Notes: a model not told the origin generated them from the letters alone. A stretch of 60,581 nt of DNA from an uncultured Collinsella sp. (GCA_934617135.1 CAKTUC010000002.1:1-60581), one strand, 5' to 3'. Positions 16,442 to 24,783 are shown, counted from the stretch's first letter. Program-made: numbers and translations.

Positions 16442-17413
16442 ATGGATGCCCAAGGTGTATTGAACAATGTGTGGGAGCCGTTGTGCCGTGCGGCGCGTGG
16501 ATGGCTGGGCGCCGAGGCCGAGCTGGATCGATTCGCCGCGCGTGTGGAGCGCGTGCTTGCCCGGCGGCCTGGCGCGGCTCGCGAGGCGGGGGATCAGGCC
16601 GTCGGCGACGAGACGATTGCCACGCCGCTGGCGCCGACGCCGTCGCAGCAGACGATGCTGGCGGATGCCGCTGCGGCCGCGATGGCCGCGCTGCCGGAAG
16701 TCCCCGCGCAAACGCAGCTGCCGTTTGCCGAGCTCATCTACCCCAAGCCGGGCACGCGGCATGCGAGCACGCTGGTGTATCGCGCCGGCGGGCGCGTGTT
16801 CAAGATTGCGCTGGATGCGGGTGCGGCCGCCCGGCTGGCGCGCGAGGCTCGGTTTTTATCCGGGCCGCTGTCGGGCTATGCATGTTTTGCCGACGTGTAT
16901 CGGCTGGGCTCGGTTTGCGATGCACGTCTTTCGGCTGAGCCGCTCGTGTGTCTGTCCGAGCAATATATTGCGGGCTTGCCAGCCGATGCGTGGGTCGAGC
17001 GGCATGCGCAGGGACTTGAGCCGGGGTCGGCGGCACGCGAGCGGATCGTTGGCGCGCTCTATGACCGGCTGCTCGAGGCGCTCGCCATTGTTCATCGCGC
17101 CGGGATTATCCACCGCGACATCCATCCGGGAAACATCCTGGTCGACGAGGCCGGCGCCGTGCATCTGATCGATTTTGGCTGTGCGATCACGCTTGCCGAG
17201 GCCGATGCCGCCGCGCGCGAGCCGGCGCTGCGCGAATGCGTGATCAGCCGCGGTTTTGAGGCGCCCGAGGCCCATGTGGGCGGGCCGTATACGCCCAAAA
17301 CGGATCTCTATGCCGCCGCTGCCGTGGCGGCGCAGCTTGCCTACGGCACCCGCGACGTTACTGAGTTGCCGCCGACGCCGCTGGGGCGCCGCTTGGCCCG
17401 CGTGCTGGGGTAG
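16442..17413 (+). CDS. Ser/Thr protein kinase-like protein
   Basis: 323 residues. Residues 1-95 are an Ala-rich region without recognised domain; 96-323 form a small protein-kinase domain. Catalytic residues are in place: Lys121 in RVFKIAL, Glu135 in the helix-C segment LAREARFL, the catalytic loop HRDIHPGN (224-231) and the Mg-binding DFG (244-246). The HxDxHPGN form resembles RIO/ABC1/aminoglycoside-kinase-like families as much as classical Hanks kinases. No membrane segment, so cytoplasmic. The ATG at 16442 follows GGAGG with five bases between; the open frame upstream runs through the promoter palindrome. First gene of a five-gene same-strand cluster with vWA, PP2C, second kinase and transglutaminase genes. 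Confidence 0.82.
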   Translation: MDAQGVLNNVWEPLCRAARGWLGAEAELDRFAARVERVLARRPGAAREAGDQAVGDETIATPLAPTPSQQTMLADAAAAAMAALPEVPAQTQLPFAELIYPKPGTRHASTLVYRAGGRVFKIALDAGAAARLAREARFLSGPLSGYACFADVYRLGSVCDARLSAEPLVCLSEQYIAGLPADAWVERHAQGLEPGSAARERIVGALYDRLLEALAIVHRAGIIHRDIHPGNILVDEAGAVHLIDFGCAITLAEADAAAREPALRECVISRGFEAPEAHVGGPYTPKTDLYAAAAVAAQLAYGTRDVTELPPTPLGRRLARVLG

Positions 17414-17477
17414 GGCCTGATGGGGCGCCCGCCCGCCGCGAGCTAGGCCGGACCCCGCATCGCCGCCCATCCTCGTT

Positions 17478-17487
17478 TTCAGCTGAA
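17478..17487. promoter_or_regulatory. Shared palindrome upstream of the vWA gene
   Basis: TTCAGCTGAA followed by TCGCG and, 23 bases on, GGCGCCTC, as at 16360-16369. It lies in the 166-base gap between the kinase and vWA genes and suggests a second, co-regulated promoter there. Confidence 0.45.
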
Positions 17488-17579
17488 TCGCGCGGCGGCC
17501 CGGCGCCTCGGCCTCCTGCCACACTGTCGCCAACAAGGCGGGCATCCAGAGCCCGCCACACCAACCGAAAGGATCACTC

Positions 17580-18428
17580 ATGAATCGCTTCGAAAACGTC
17601 CCGACCACTATCCTCGGCACCGGCTACCTCAACGAGCCGCACATGAGCGTGGTGTCGGTCAACGACTGCTCGTCTTCTGTCGCCGGCGTTATGGCCCAAA
17701 TGAACCGCGGCCGTGCGCACTTTAAGCAGAAGGTCTGTGAAAACGCTAAGGCCCGCGAGCTGGTGGACATTGCGATGGTCAACGTGGCGAGCGATGTGCA
17801 GGTCATGCGCCTGCGCGACGTCGTGTCCGGCGAGGTCGACGGGAGCGATGCCGGGCCTGCCAGCGCTGCCGCCGATACCCTGTCCGCACCCGACCTGGAC
17901 GAGGCCGATGCCGCCTTTGTCCCCGTTAAGGACCTGCCCGACATTACGCTCAAGGCCCACGGCCTCACCCGTCTCAACGACGGCATCGTGCGCGCCCTCA
18001 ACTTGGTGCACGACCACGCCCAGCGCCAGCTGCGCGCAGGCATCAATGTTAAGCGCTCACTCGTGCTCATCTACACCGATGGGCGCGACGAGCCAGCCGG
18101 CAACGTGGACGAGGCCGCCGAGCTTATCGCCAAGATGGTCGCAAAGGACCAGGTAAAGGTGGTGTTCCTGGGCTTTGGCGACTTTGATCGCGCGACGGCC
18201 GAGCAGCTCACCAAGAGCTGCGGCGGCTATTTTGAGGCCAACTTTGACGCGAGCGACGGCGTGCCGTTCGACCGCTTCTTCCACTTTATGAGCGAGATCG
18301 CGTGCGGCATGAGCCAGCTGGCGCCCGGCACGGCGATTGCCACGTCCGAGACCTTCGACGGCGATGACGACGACATTCGCTTTGTGTGCACCGACGGCGT
18401 GACCACGTTCGAAGAGTTCTGCAAGTAG
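17580..18428 (+). CDS. von Willebrand factor A domain protein, TerY-like
   Basis: 282 residues, a single vWA domain. The metal-ion adhesion site is intact: DCSSS (Asp29, Ser31, Ser33), a Thr in the GLTRLNDGI segment, and an Asp in LIYTDGRDE. It resembles TerY-like cytoplasmic vWA proteins, known partners of PP2C phosphatases and kinases in TerY-P triads, thought to assemble phospho-regulated complexes in stress or phage response. An insertion of acidic, Ala-rich sequence (about 80-115) sits in one loop, and the C terminus is very acidic (FDGDDDDIRF). No signal peptide. The start is preceded by GAAAGGA. The PP2C gene follows after 97 bases. Confidence 0.85.
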   Translation: MNRFENVPTTILGTGYLNEPHMSVVSVNDCSSSVAGVMAQMNRGRAHFKQKVCENAKARELVDIAMVNVASDVQVMRLRDVVSGEVDGSDAGPASAAADTLSAPDLDEADAAFVPVKDLPDITLKAHGLTRLNDGIVRALNLVHDHAQRQLRAGINVKRSLVLIYTDGRDEPAGNVDEAAELIAKMVAKDQVKVVFLGFGDFDRATAEQLTKSCGGYFEANFDASDGVPFDRFFHFMSEIACGMSQLAPGTAIATSETFDGDDDDIRFVCTDGVTTFEEFCK

Positions 18429-18525
18429 GGCATCTACCGGCGCGTTTATCCAAGCAAGCCCCGGACGCGGCGCCGGACGGACCAGAGCCCGCCGCGCCCG
18501 GCTGGTACAGATAGAAAGGACGACC

Positions 18526-19704
18526 ATGTTGATTCATTACGAGGCCAGCGTGACCGGCCCCAGCCATAAGCTGCAAGGGCGCAGCAACCAGGATTGCCAC
18601 TGCGTGCGCGTGGTGGAGGCGCCTCGCGCGGAAGAGGCGGGGGATGCGGCCGAGTCGCGCGAAGCCCCCGCTGCTCCCGCGCCGCGCCAGACGATTGTCG
18701 CCGCTGTTGCGGACGGCGTCTCGTCCATGATTTTGAGTGGCGAGGGCGCCCATCTGGCAAGTGAGGCTGCGGTCGACGCGGCTGCCGAGGCGTTCGTGCG
18801 CGGCGAGCTGGTGCCGGGTGACGCCTCGGCGTTGAAGGATGTGTATGAACGCGCCCTTCGCGCCGTAGCGGATGTCGCCGCCAATGAGCCCGCTGCCGAC
18901 ATTGCCTCATTTGCCTGCACCCTGTGTGTGGTGGTGTGGGATGGCGCGCACGTGTGGTATGGCAACGCCGGCGACTCCGGCGCGATTGCGGTGGATGCCG
19001 CGGGCGTGCCGTTTGCGCTAACGCATCTGCACCGCGGCCCGCTGTCGTGCCAGGTGTTTCCCCTGCACGATACCTATCACTGGGAGTTTGGCTTTGCCGC
19101 GGGCGCCGCGGGCGTGCTCATGGCGACCGACGGCATGCTCGAGAAGTTTGCCACTTGGGAGCCGGGTTCCTATAGTGCGCCGACTGACTTTAACCGCGAG
19201 GCCATCGACCTGTTTATGGCATGCGATATCGACGCGGACGACGTGCCGGCGCTCTGCGGCGGTGCGGCCGATTACCTGCGCGCACTGCCCGCGACCTGCG
19301 TGGACGACGACAAGACGGTGGTGGCGCTTATCAATTGCGAGGGCGATTCGCTGGCTGGTGATGCCGGGGACGAAGTTGAGGACGCGACGGCCGAGCGCCT
19401 GGCGACGACGGGCGTGTCCTTTGCGGACGCGGACGGCGACCTGATCGTGCTGCCGTGGCGCGACGAGCTCCGCCTGCGTGCCGGCGATGTTGCCCGCGCC
19501 GTGGGCGGCAGCTTTAGCGTGGAGCTCGAGTACCAGCTCATGTGTGGCGCGGCGCTCGATCGCGCGCTGGAGCTGGCGACCGCTGCCGCCGCCGAGCGCG
19601 CCGAGACGTATCGCGTGTTTGAGGACTGCGTGATCGGCGAGCCCGATGATTTTGAGGCCGTCGTCGCGACCGGCGACGATACCGCGTTTGACGAGATGGA
19701 ATAG
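18526..19704 (+). CDS. PP2C-family protein phosphatase
   Basis: 392 residues. Metal-dependent Ser/Thr phosphatase motifs are in order: GRSNQDC (18-24), VADGVSS with metal-binding Asp63, GNAGDSG (Asp150), ATDGML (Asp202) and CVDDDKTVVAL near 263-273. The phosphatase domain ends about residue 275. The rest is an acidic segment plus a helical tail (about 330-375) without recognised function. Between Asn21 and Asp63 there is an Ala/Pro/Glu-rich insertion. It probably reverses phosphorylation by one of the two kinases in the cluster. Nine bases separate it from the second kinase gene, with GGAGGGG serving as that gene's ribosome-binding site. Confidence 0.88.
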   Translation: MLIHYEASVTGPSHKLQGRSNQDCHCVRVVEAPRAEEAGDAAESREAPAAPAPRQTIVAAVADGVSSMILSGEGAHLASEAAVDAAAEAFVRGELVPGDASALKDVYERALRAVADVAANEPAADIASFACTLCVVVWDGAHVWYGNAGDSGAIAVDAAGVPFALTHLHRGPLSCQVFPLHDTYHWEFGFAAGAAGVLMATDGMLEKFATWEPGSYSAPTDFNREAIDLFMACDIDADDVPALCGGAADYLRALPATCVDDDKTVVALINCEGDSLAGDAGDEVEDATAERLATTGVSFADADGDLIVLPWRDELRLRAGDVARAVGGSFSVELEYQLMCGAALDRALELATAAAAERAETYRVFEDCVIGEPDDFEAVVATGDDTAFDEME

Positions 19705-19713
19705 GAGGGGCGC

Positions 19714-20805
19714 ATGTACGTGTACGACAGCAACGGCACCGTCGTTGAGCTGGGCGATGTGATCAACGCGGGCGGTGAGGGCGAAGTACGCACTGTTGTG
19801 GGCGATGGCACCACGGTGGCCAAGCTCTACCGCGACCCCACGCCCGAGCGCCGCGCCAAGATTCAAAACATGGTCGCGCTGCACGACAAGATTATGGCCG
19901 TGCAGGCCGGCGTGCTGCGCGCCGTGTGCTGGCCGCGCCAGGCGCTGTATGCCGATTCCGAGGCGGCGGAGTTCATCGGCTTTTTGATGCGCCGCGCGCC
20001 CGTGGGCAGCGTGGCGGCAAGCGAGCTCTACCGCTATCCGCGGGCGGCCACGGGCTTATCGGCGCTGACCTGCGTTGATGCGCTCATTGCCCTGACGCGC
20101 GTGCTCGATGCTCTGCACCATACGGTGGTGAATGGACACGCGCTGGTGGTGGGGGATCTTTCGGGCGACAACGTGCTGGTGGCGCCCGACGGGAGCGTGC
20201 ACTTGATCGATGCCGACACCTTCTATGTGCAGCGCGGCGGTACCCATCCGTGTATGGCGTGCGCGCCGGGTGTGGCAGCGCCCGAGCTGATCGCCGCTGC
20301 CCACGGTCGCACGTATGCCCAGATGGAGGCGGCGGGCGAGCCCACGTTTACCGTGGCCACCGATCTGTTTGCCCTGGCAGTGCTGGTGTTTCGCATGCTG
20401 GGCAACGGTGTTCATCCCTTTGAGGGCGCTGTTGAACCCGATGCGGAGGGCGAGTATCCGCTGCCGCCCGCGGTCGACTGTCAGGTGCGCGACGGGCGTT
20501 CACCCTTTACGGGCACGGCGCCTGGGGTGGGGCTGTTTGCCTGGGCGTTGCCGCTCTGCCACGTGCCGCCCTTGCTGCGCGAGGCCTACGAGCGCTCGCT
20601 GTTTAGCGGAGCCGATGGTGCCGACCGCCGCGTGACCGATGCCCAGTGGTGTCGCCTGTTGCGTGACTACCGCGCTCACCTGGTCGAATGTGGGCACGGG
20701 CACGTGTTCCATCGCGGATTTGTAACGGCTGCGGGGGCGCCCGCCTGCCCGTACTGCGCTGCCGACCGCCGTGTGGCTCGCATGGCGCAGGCGTCGGCTG
20801 CGTAG
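19714..20805 (+). CDS. TerY-P-type protein kinase-like protein with C-terminal zinc-ribbon-like end
   Basis: 363 residues. Kinase-like domain: glycine loop INAGGEGEV (18-25), Lys37 in VAKLY, catalytic loop GDLSGDNVLV (147-156) and, in place of DFG, DAD (166-168). The DLSxxN and DAD forms are typical of the kinase found beside vWA and PP2C genes in TerY-P triads. Whether it phosphorylates proteins or is a pseudokinase cannot be told from sequence. The last 45 residues carry CGHGHVFHRG and CPYC, a likely zinc site. Co-directional and tightly spaced with the PP2C gene before it and the transglutaminase gene after it. Confidence 0.85.
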   Translation: MYVYDSNGTVVELGDVINAGGEGEVRTVVGDGTTVAKLYRDPTPERRAKIQNMVALHDKIMAVQAGVLRAVCWPRQALYADSEAAEFIGFLMRRAPVGSVAASELYRYPRAATGLSALTCVDALIALTRVLDALHHTVVNGHALVVGDLSGDNVLVAPDGSVHLIDADTFYVQRGGTHPCMACAPGVAAPELIAAAHGRTYAQMEAAGEPTFTVATDLFALAVLVFRMLGNGVHPFEGAVEPDAEGEYPLPPAVDCQVRDGRSPFTGTAPGVGLFAWALPLCHVPPLLREAYERSLFSGADGADRRVTDAQWCRLLRDYRAHLVECGHGHVFHRGFVTAAGAPACPYCAADRRVARMAQASAA

Positions 20806-20814
20806 GGGTGTGCG

Positions 20815-21975
20815 ATGTTTGCTGTGTGTGCCGACGGGCTTCTTGGGGCCGGCGGAGTCGCTGCCGAGGGGTTGCGCCGCGGGTGGGTTGCCGCGCGGGC
20901 GGTGCACGATGCGTGCGCACCGGCGGTCGCTTCCTGCGCGTATTTGGCCCATCGTCAGACGCTCGGCCAGCGCGAACGTGGGCTGTACGATTTGATTGAC
21001 AATGCGGTTGCCCGTCGCGAGCCCTCGGTGGTGCTGCCGGGCGTGGGCAGCTTTGCCCGGGCGGCGGAGCTCTATCACCTGGTGTGCCACGACCGCCCGG
21101 GCTACATCTATGCCAGCCGCACCATCTGCGGGAGCGACCCCGGGCCAGTGTCGGGCGATGTGCGGCTCGATTTTGTCTACCGCATGGAGTCCGAGGCCGC
21201 GGGTCGTGCGCTGCGCAAGATGGAGCGTCGCGCTACCCGCCTGCTGCGGAACGTGGACCGCACGGCTCCTGCGGGTGCCATTGCGCTGCAGGTTCACGAC
21301 CTACTGCTGCGAGACTTTACCTACACCTACCAGGACATGGAGCCCGATGAGATGCCGGACGAGGTGGATGGCGCCGACGATTGCCATTTTGCCCACGCCG
21401 CGCTGATCGGGCGTAATGCCGTGTGCGACGGTTGGTCGCTTGCGTACAAGTACCTGCTCGATCGTGTGGGCGTGGCGAGCGCGGTGGTGTGGGGCCAAGC
21501 GGGCGATGCCGAGAATCCCGCGGGCAATCACGCGTGGAATGTGGTGGATATTGCCGATGAGCTGGGCGGTCGTCATCGCTGGTCGCATGTCGATGTGACG
21601 TGGGACGGCACGTGCTCGGCGGCCGACGTTATCTCGCATGGCAACTTTGGACTGGATGGGCGTCAGGCTGCGATGACTCATACGATTGAGTCGCCGGGCT
21701 TTGATCCGGTTTGCGTGGCGGCGGATTATTACCGCGCGCATGGCCTGCGGGTGGGGTGCGCGTCGCAGGCGGTTGAGCTGGCGCGCCGCACGGGGTTTCC
21801 GCGCGCGGGGTTTGAGCTGCAGCTTCCTCCTTGCGGGGATGCCGATGCGCAGGCGCAGTGCCAGGCGGTTGCCAAGCGTCTGAGCAGGGAGTTTGGCGAA
21901 CCGGTGCGCACGAGGCTGATTCCGGAACGCCGGGTAGTCCTGGTTTTCCCGTCTCCAAGGGTGTTCAAGATATGA
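20815..21975 (+). CDS. Transglutaminase-like cysteine protease/amidase domain protein
   Basis: 386 residues. The transglutaminase-like core lies at about 150-275 with a plausible triad: Cys204 in AVCDGWS, His239 in GNHAWNVV and Asp260 in HVDVTWD. Such domains act as peptidases, amidases or crosslinking enzymes. There is no signal peptide or membrane segment, so it should act in the cytoplasm, unlike most bacterial surface transglutaminases. The first 120 residues (which contain GVGSFARAAELYHLV) and the last 110 are not recognised. It closes the kinase-vWA-PP2C-kinase row nine bases after the second kinase, which makes it a candidate effector. AGGGGTG precedes the start. Confidence 0.8.
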   Translation: MFAVCADGLLGAGGVAAEGLRRGWVAARAVHDACAPAVASCAYLAHRQTLGQRERGLYDLIDNAVARREPSVVLPGVGSFARAAELYHLVCHDRPGYIYASRTICGSDPGPVSGDVRLDFVYRMESEAAGRALRKMERRATRLLRNVDRTAPAGAIALQVHDLLLRDFTYTYQDMEPDEMPDEVDGADDCHFAHAALIGRNAVCDGWSLAYKYLLDRVGVASAVVWGQAGDAENPAGNHAWNVVDIADELGGRHRWSHVDVTWDGTCSAADVISHGNFGLDGRQAAMTHTIESPGFDPVCVAADYYRAHGLRVGCASQAVELARRTGFPRAGFELQLPPCGDADAQAQCQAVAKRLSREFGEPVRTRLIPERRVVLVFPSPRVFKI

Positions 21976-22061
21976 AGGAATTATGCTCTACGAGATTTTC
22001 CTTGCCGTTTACCGAATGGCCGCGTAATATTCTTTCTTGCGCACATGAGGCGCCCAGACAT

Positions 22062-22138
22062 TGCGGGGTGGAGCAGTCTGGTAGCTCGCCGGGCTCATAA
22101 CCCGGAGGTCGTAGGTTCAAATCCTGCCCCCGCGACCA
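22062..22138 (+). tRNA. Initiator tRNA-fMet (CAT)
   Basis: 77 nt, folds by eye into a full cloverleaf: D stem GAGC/GCTC, anticodon stem CCGGG/CCCGG around CTCATAA, T stem GTAGG/CCTGC with TTCAAAT, and encoded CCA. The three G:C pairs at 29-31/39-41 mark an initiator. Position 1:72 is T·G rather than the C·A seen in Escherichia coli, still a weak pair. Confidence 0.9.
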
Positions 22139-22148
22139 AGAACTTGCA

Positions 22149-22177
22149 GCTCGTCGGCCTAGCCGGCGAGCTTTTTT
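22149..22177 (+). terminator. Terminator after tRNA-fMet
   Basis: 10-bp stem GCTCGTCGGC / GCCGGCGAGC with a 3-nt loop, followed by six T. Confidence 0.9.
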
Positions 22178-22227
22178 GTTACCCGGGGACCGTATTTTCG
22201 ACCCCATTCTCAACCCCCCAAATCAAA

Positions 22228-22525
22228 ATCTCAATCTGTAACATCTAAACCCGGTTTTGGCGGCTAGGTGTTACAGATCGAGACAAACCGGCGGCACGAC
22301 TTCCGTTTGTCTTGATTTGTAACAGTTGGGGGCCAAAAGTAGGTCTAGATGTTACAGATCAAGATTATCCAGCGGGATGGTTTGGTTTGTCTCAATCTGT
22401 AACACGAGGGACGGATTTTGCCGAGTTACTGTTACAGATTGAGATTTTCCGGCAGACCGATTTTGAATGTCTCGTTCTGTAACAGTTGGAGCCCAAAAGT
22501 AGGTCTAGATGTTACAGATCGAGAC
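22228..22525. repeat. ~80-bp palindromic repeat array, left part 1 (units 1-4)
   Basis: Four units, starting at 22228, 22309, 22389 and 22469. Each has a 16-bp left arm (consensus GTCTCAATCTGTAACA), about 25 bp, then the inverted arm (TGTTACAGATCGAGAC), then a linker of about 23 bp. Loops and linkers are themselves similar between units, so this is a diverged tandem array, not CRISPR. From 22178 to 23165 I see no gene. Confidence 0.9.
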
Positions 22526-22604
22526 ATTTCGGCAGGCCGGCCCCGTTGTGCGAAGAGGGCGACTCGCGAATTCAAACTGGCGCCTGTCACTGAGGTGGAT
22601 ACTG

Positions 22605-22690
22605 GGGAACATTACTGCGGAACTAGGGAACTTTACTAGGGAACTAGGGAACTTTACTGCGGAACTGAGGAACTTTTACTAGGGAACCAG
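22605..22690 (+). repeat. Short direct repeats GGGAACTTTACT
   Basis: Several imperfect copies of GGGAACTTTACTAGGGAACT in a row, inside the gap that splits the palindromic array in two. Confidence 0.7.
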
Positions 22691-22727
22691 GGGGCCATCG
22701 CTGACCGAGCCTCGTTCCGGACACGAT

Positions 22728-22770
22728 GGCCCCTTTCCGGACATTCGCGGACAATGTCCGGAAAGGGGCC
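22728..22770. repeat. 18-bp perfect inverted repeat with TGTCCGGA motifs
   Basis: Arms 22728-22745 and 22753-22770 are exact complements (GGCCCCTTTCCGGACATT). Two more ATGTCCGGAA copies follow near 22775 and 22795. No T run on either side, so not an obvious terminator. Confidence 0.75.
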
Positions 22771-22930
22771 AAAAATGTCCGGAAAGAGGCTTGAATGTCC
22801 GGAATTGAGGGGCTGTCCGGCACTCGGGACGCTGTGATGCGGCCCCGGTGAGGGATCGGGGCCGGGCTACCGGTTCGTCCGCGACTCCGTCCGGTGTCCC
22901 CCGGCTCAGCCCTCAACCCCTCAGATTAAA

Positions 22931-23148
22931 ATCTCAATCTGTAACACCTGGACTCGATTTGGGCGGCTAACTGTTACAGATTGAGATATTTCGGCGGGAC
23001 GACCTCCGTTTGTCTAAATCTGTAACACGAGGGGTGGATTTGGCCGAGTTACTGTTACAGATCGAGATTTTCTTACAGGCGGGTTTGGTTTGTCTCGATC
23101 TGTAACATCTGGGGCCCATTTTGCCGAGTAACTGTTACAGATCGAGAT
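22931..23148. repeat. ~80-bp palindromic repeat array, left part 2 (units 5-7)
   Basis: Units start at 22931, 23012 and 23092, with the same 16-bp inverted arms and spacing as units 1-4. The array stops 18 bases before the lysR stop codon. Confidence 0.9.
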
Positions 23149-23165
23149 GATTTGCTGGGTCGGCC

Positions 23166-24062
23166 TTAGTTGTTGGTAATCAGGAACTCATCCAGGAACA
23201 CATCGAGCAGGTCGTTCTTGCGCTGTGGTAGCCAGGCGGCGGCAATTGTCATTTCGGCCGATTTGCCCTCTATGGGAATCGCAACGACTTTGCCGTTGGT
23301 GGGAAAGGTCTGCGTCAGATATCCGGGCAGCAGCGCGTAGCCCAGGCCTGCGGCGACGCACAACACACTTGTCTCGACGTCTTCAGACACATAGGCAATC
23401 TTGGGGTGCTCTTCTATCTTGGCAAGCGTGGCCGCAATCGCCTCCGATTCGCCGTATCCGCTGGCTCCGCGCGTGGCGTCGACAATCGGATACCCCTTAA
23501 GGTCTTCGATGCGAATCGATTGCCGGTGGGCGAGCGGGTGATCGAGCGGCACCACGGCGTGCAGTGGATAGGACCTCAGGACCTGCCACTGCATATCGGA
23601 CATGCGGTATTCGTTGTAGAGCAGGTTGATGCACACGTCGATATCTTCTCGGCGCAGGGCATCGTAGAGCTCCGAGACGTTGTCGCGCATAAAACTCAGT
23701 CGCACGTTGGGGTAGCCCTGGTGAAACCCAAACAGCATGTCGGCTAGATCAGTCCGTTCGTATCCCTTTATGTAGCCGACCTTGAGCTCGCCTTCGGGCA
23801 TGTCGTCTGCCGCCCGCGCGCGCCTTACGGCCTCGGTGGTTCGCCCGACAATCGCACGGGCGTCATCAAGGAACAGGGCCCCCGCCATCGTGAGCTTAAC
23901 GTGATGGTTATCGCGCTCGAACAGCTGCTTTCCCACGGTGCGCTCGAGCGCCGCGATCTGGTTTGAAACCGTTGCCTGCGAAACAAAGAACTCCTTGGCG
24001 ACCTTCGAAAAAGAGCGCGCCTCGGCCACGGCTATAAAGTACTCCAGCTGTTTGATGCGCAT
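23166..24062 (-). CDS. LysR-family transcriptional regulator
   Basis: 298 residues, standard LysR length. The N-terminal winged HTH (1-65) has MRIKQLEYFIAVAEARSFSKVAKEFFVSQATVSNQIAALER in register with the family; residues 90-295 form the periplasmic-binding-like effector domain (GELKVGYIKGYERTDLADML and so on). A start 13 codons earlier is open, but the ATG at 24062 follows GGAGAA and gives the canonical LysR beginning. It is transcribed away from the redox cluster across a 142-base AT-rich gap, the usual arrangement for a LysR regulator that controls its divergent neighbour. The inducer is unknown. Confidence 0.92.
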   Translation of the reverse strand: MRIKQLEYFIAVAEARSFSKVAKEFFVSQATVSNQIAALERTVGKQLFERDNHHVKLTMAGALFLDDARAIVGRTTEAVRRARAADDMPEGELKVGYIKGYERTDLADMLFGFHQGYPNVRLSFMRDNVSELYDALRREDIDVCINLLYNEYRMSDMQWQVLRSYPLHAVVPLDHPLAHRQSIRIEDLKGYPIVDATRGASGYGESEAIAATLAKIEEHPKIAYVSEDVETSVLCVAAGLGYALLPGYLTQTFPTNGKVVAIPIEGKSAEMTIAAAWLPQRKNDLLDVFLDEFLITNN

Positions 24063-24204
24063 GGTTCTCCATACATTAGATTTTCTTATCACGTAATGCA
24101 TAGATTAGCGCAAACGCCCAGCGATTTCCCTTTTATGATTTAGGAACGGTTATTTGCGTGCGTATCGACAACACCGCAAATTTCTTTTGAAGAGAGGAAT
24201 CTCG

Positions 24205-24783
24205 ATGAAAGGCCGTAAAACCATCAAGCTTGTTCAGGCCGCCACTGGTGCCATTGTGCTCACACTCCTTATGCAGCTGATGGGGGTGTTTGGGTATGGG
24301 CAGTACACCTGGATGTGCTTTTTGCCGTTGCTGATGTTTTTTGCCTTTGGGGCCGATTTTAAGAAGATCCCCGAGATGCTGGTGAGCTATGCCGTCGGTG
24401 AGGTTTGGTGTGTGATCAATTCGCTGGTCATGGGCGTATTCGTCTCGGCCTTTGGCGCCGACAACATGGTTATGAGCAACATCGTCCCGACCATCCTTGT
24501 TATCTTTTGCATCCTGACGACTCATGAGAACCTGCTCGAAGGCAAGATCTGCTCCAATGTGCCCTGCGTCTTTATGGGTCTTGCCACATCGTTCTTCACG
24601 TTTATGCTGCAGCAGCCGATCAACTTTGGCCACCTCTTTGCGTTCTGGGCCTTTGGAATCGCGCTCGCGGTTTGCCTCGTCATGTCGGGAACGCTCGTGT
24701 GCTCGGCAATCTTTGGAAAAGAGCGCACTATTCAGGCGCTTACGCCGCTCGCTGTTCTCGAGGCGCAGCAGAACCATAAATAA
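24205..24783 (+). CDS. DUF1097-like integral membrane protein
   Basis: 192 residues, about five membrane segments with short loops (ATGAIVLTLLMQLMGVF, WMCFLPLLMFFAFGAD, NIVPTILVIFCILTTHE, GLATSFFTFMLQQP, FGIALAVCLVMSGTLVCSAI). It resembles small membrane proteins annotated DUF1097; no catalytic residues are evident. Likely roles are permease or membrane partner of the redox enzymes that follow. The ATG at 24205 is preceded by GAGAGGA; the open frame extends 17 codons upstream without a ribosome-binding site. First gene of the LysR-divergent cluster; 252 bases of apparently non-coding sequence separate it from the flavoprotein gene. Confidence 0.7.
   Translation: MKGRKTIKLVQAATGAIVLTLLMQLMGVFGYGQYTWMCFLPLLMFFAFGADFKKIPEMLVSYAVGEVWCVINSLVMGVFVSAFGADNMVMSNIVPTILVIFCILTTHENLLEGKICSNVPCVFMGLATSFFTFMLQQPINFGHLFAFWAFGIALAVCLVMSGTLVCSAIFGKERTIQALTPLAVLEAQQNHK

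Noticed and set aside
22062..22138. tRNA as attachment site of an integrated element
   Set aside because: No integrase gene and no second copy of the tRNA 3' end were seen in the window.
22644..22916. 90-codon minus-strand frame in the repeat gap
   Set aside because: It runs through the repeats, is Pro/Arg/Ser-rich and has no ribosome-binding site.
22228..23148. CRISPR array
   Set aside because: The repeats alternate in orientation, the intervening sequences resemble each other, and no cas genes are near.
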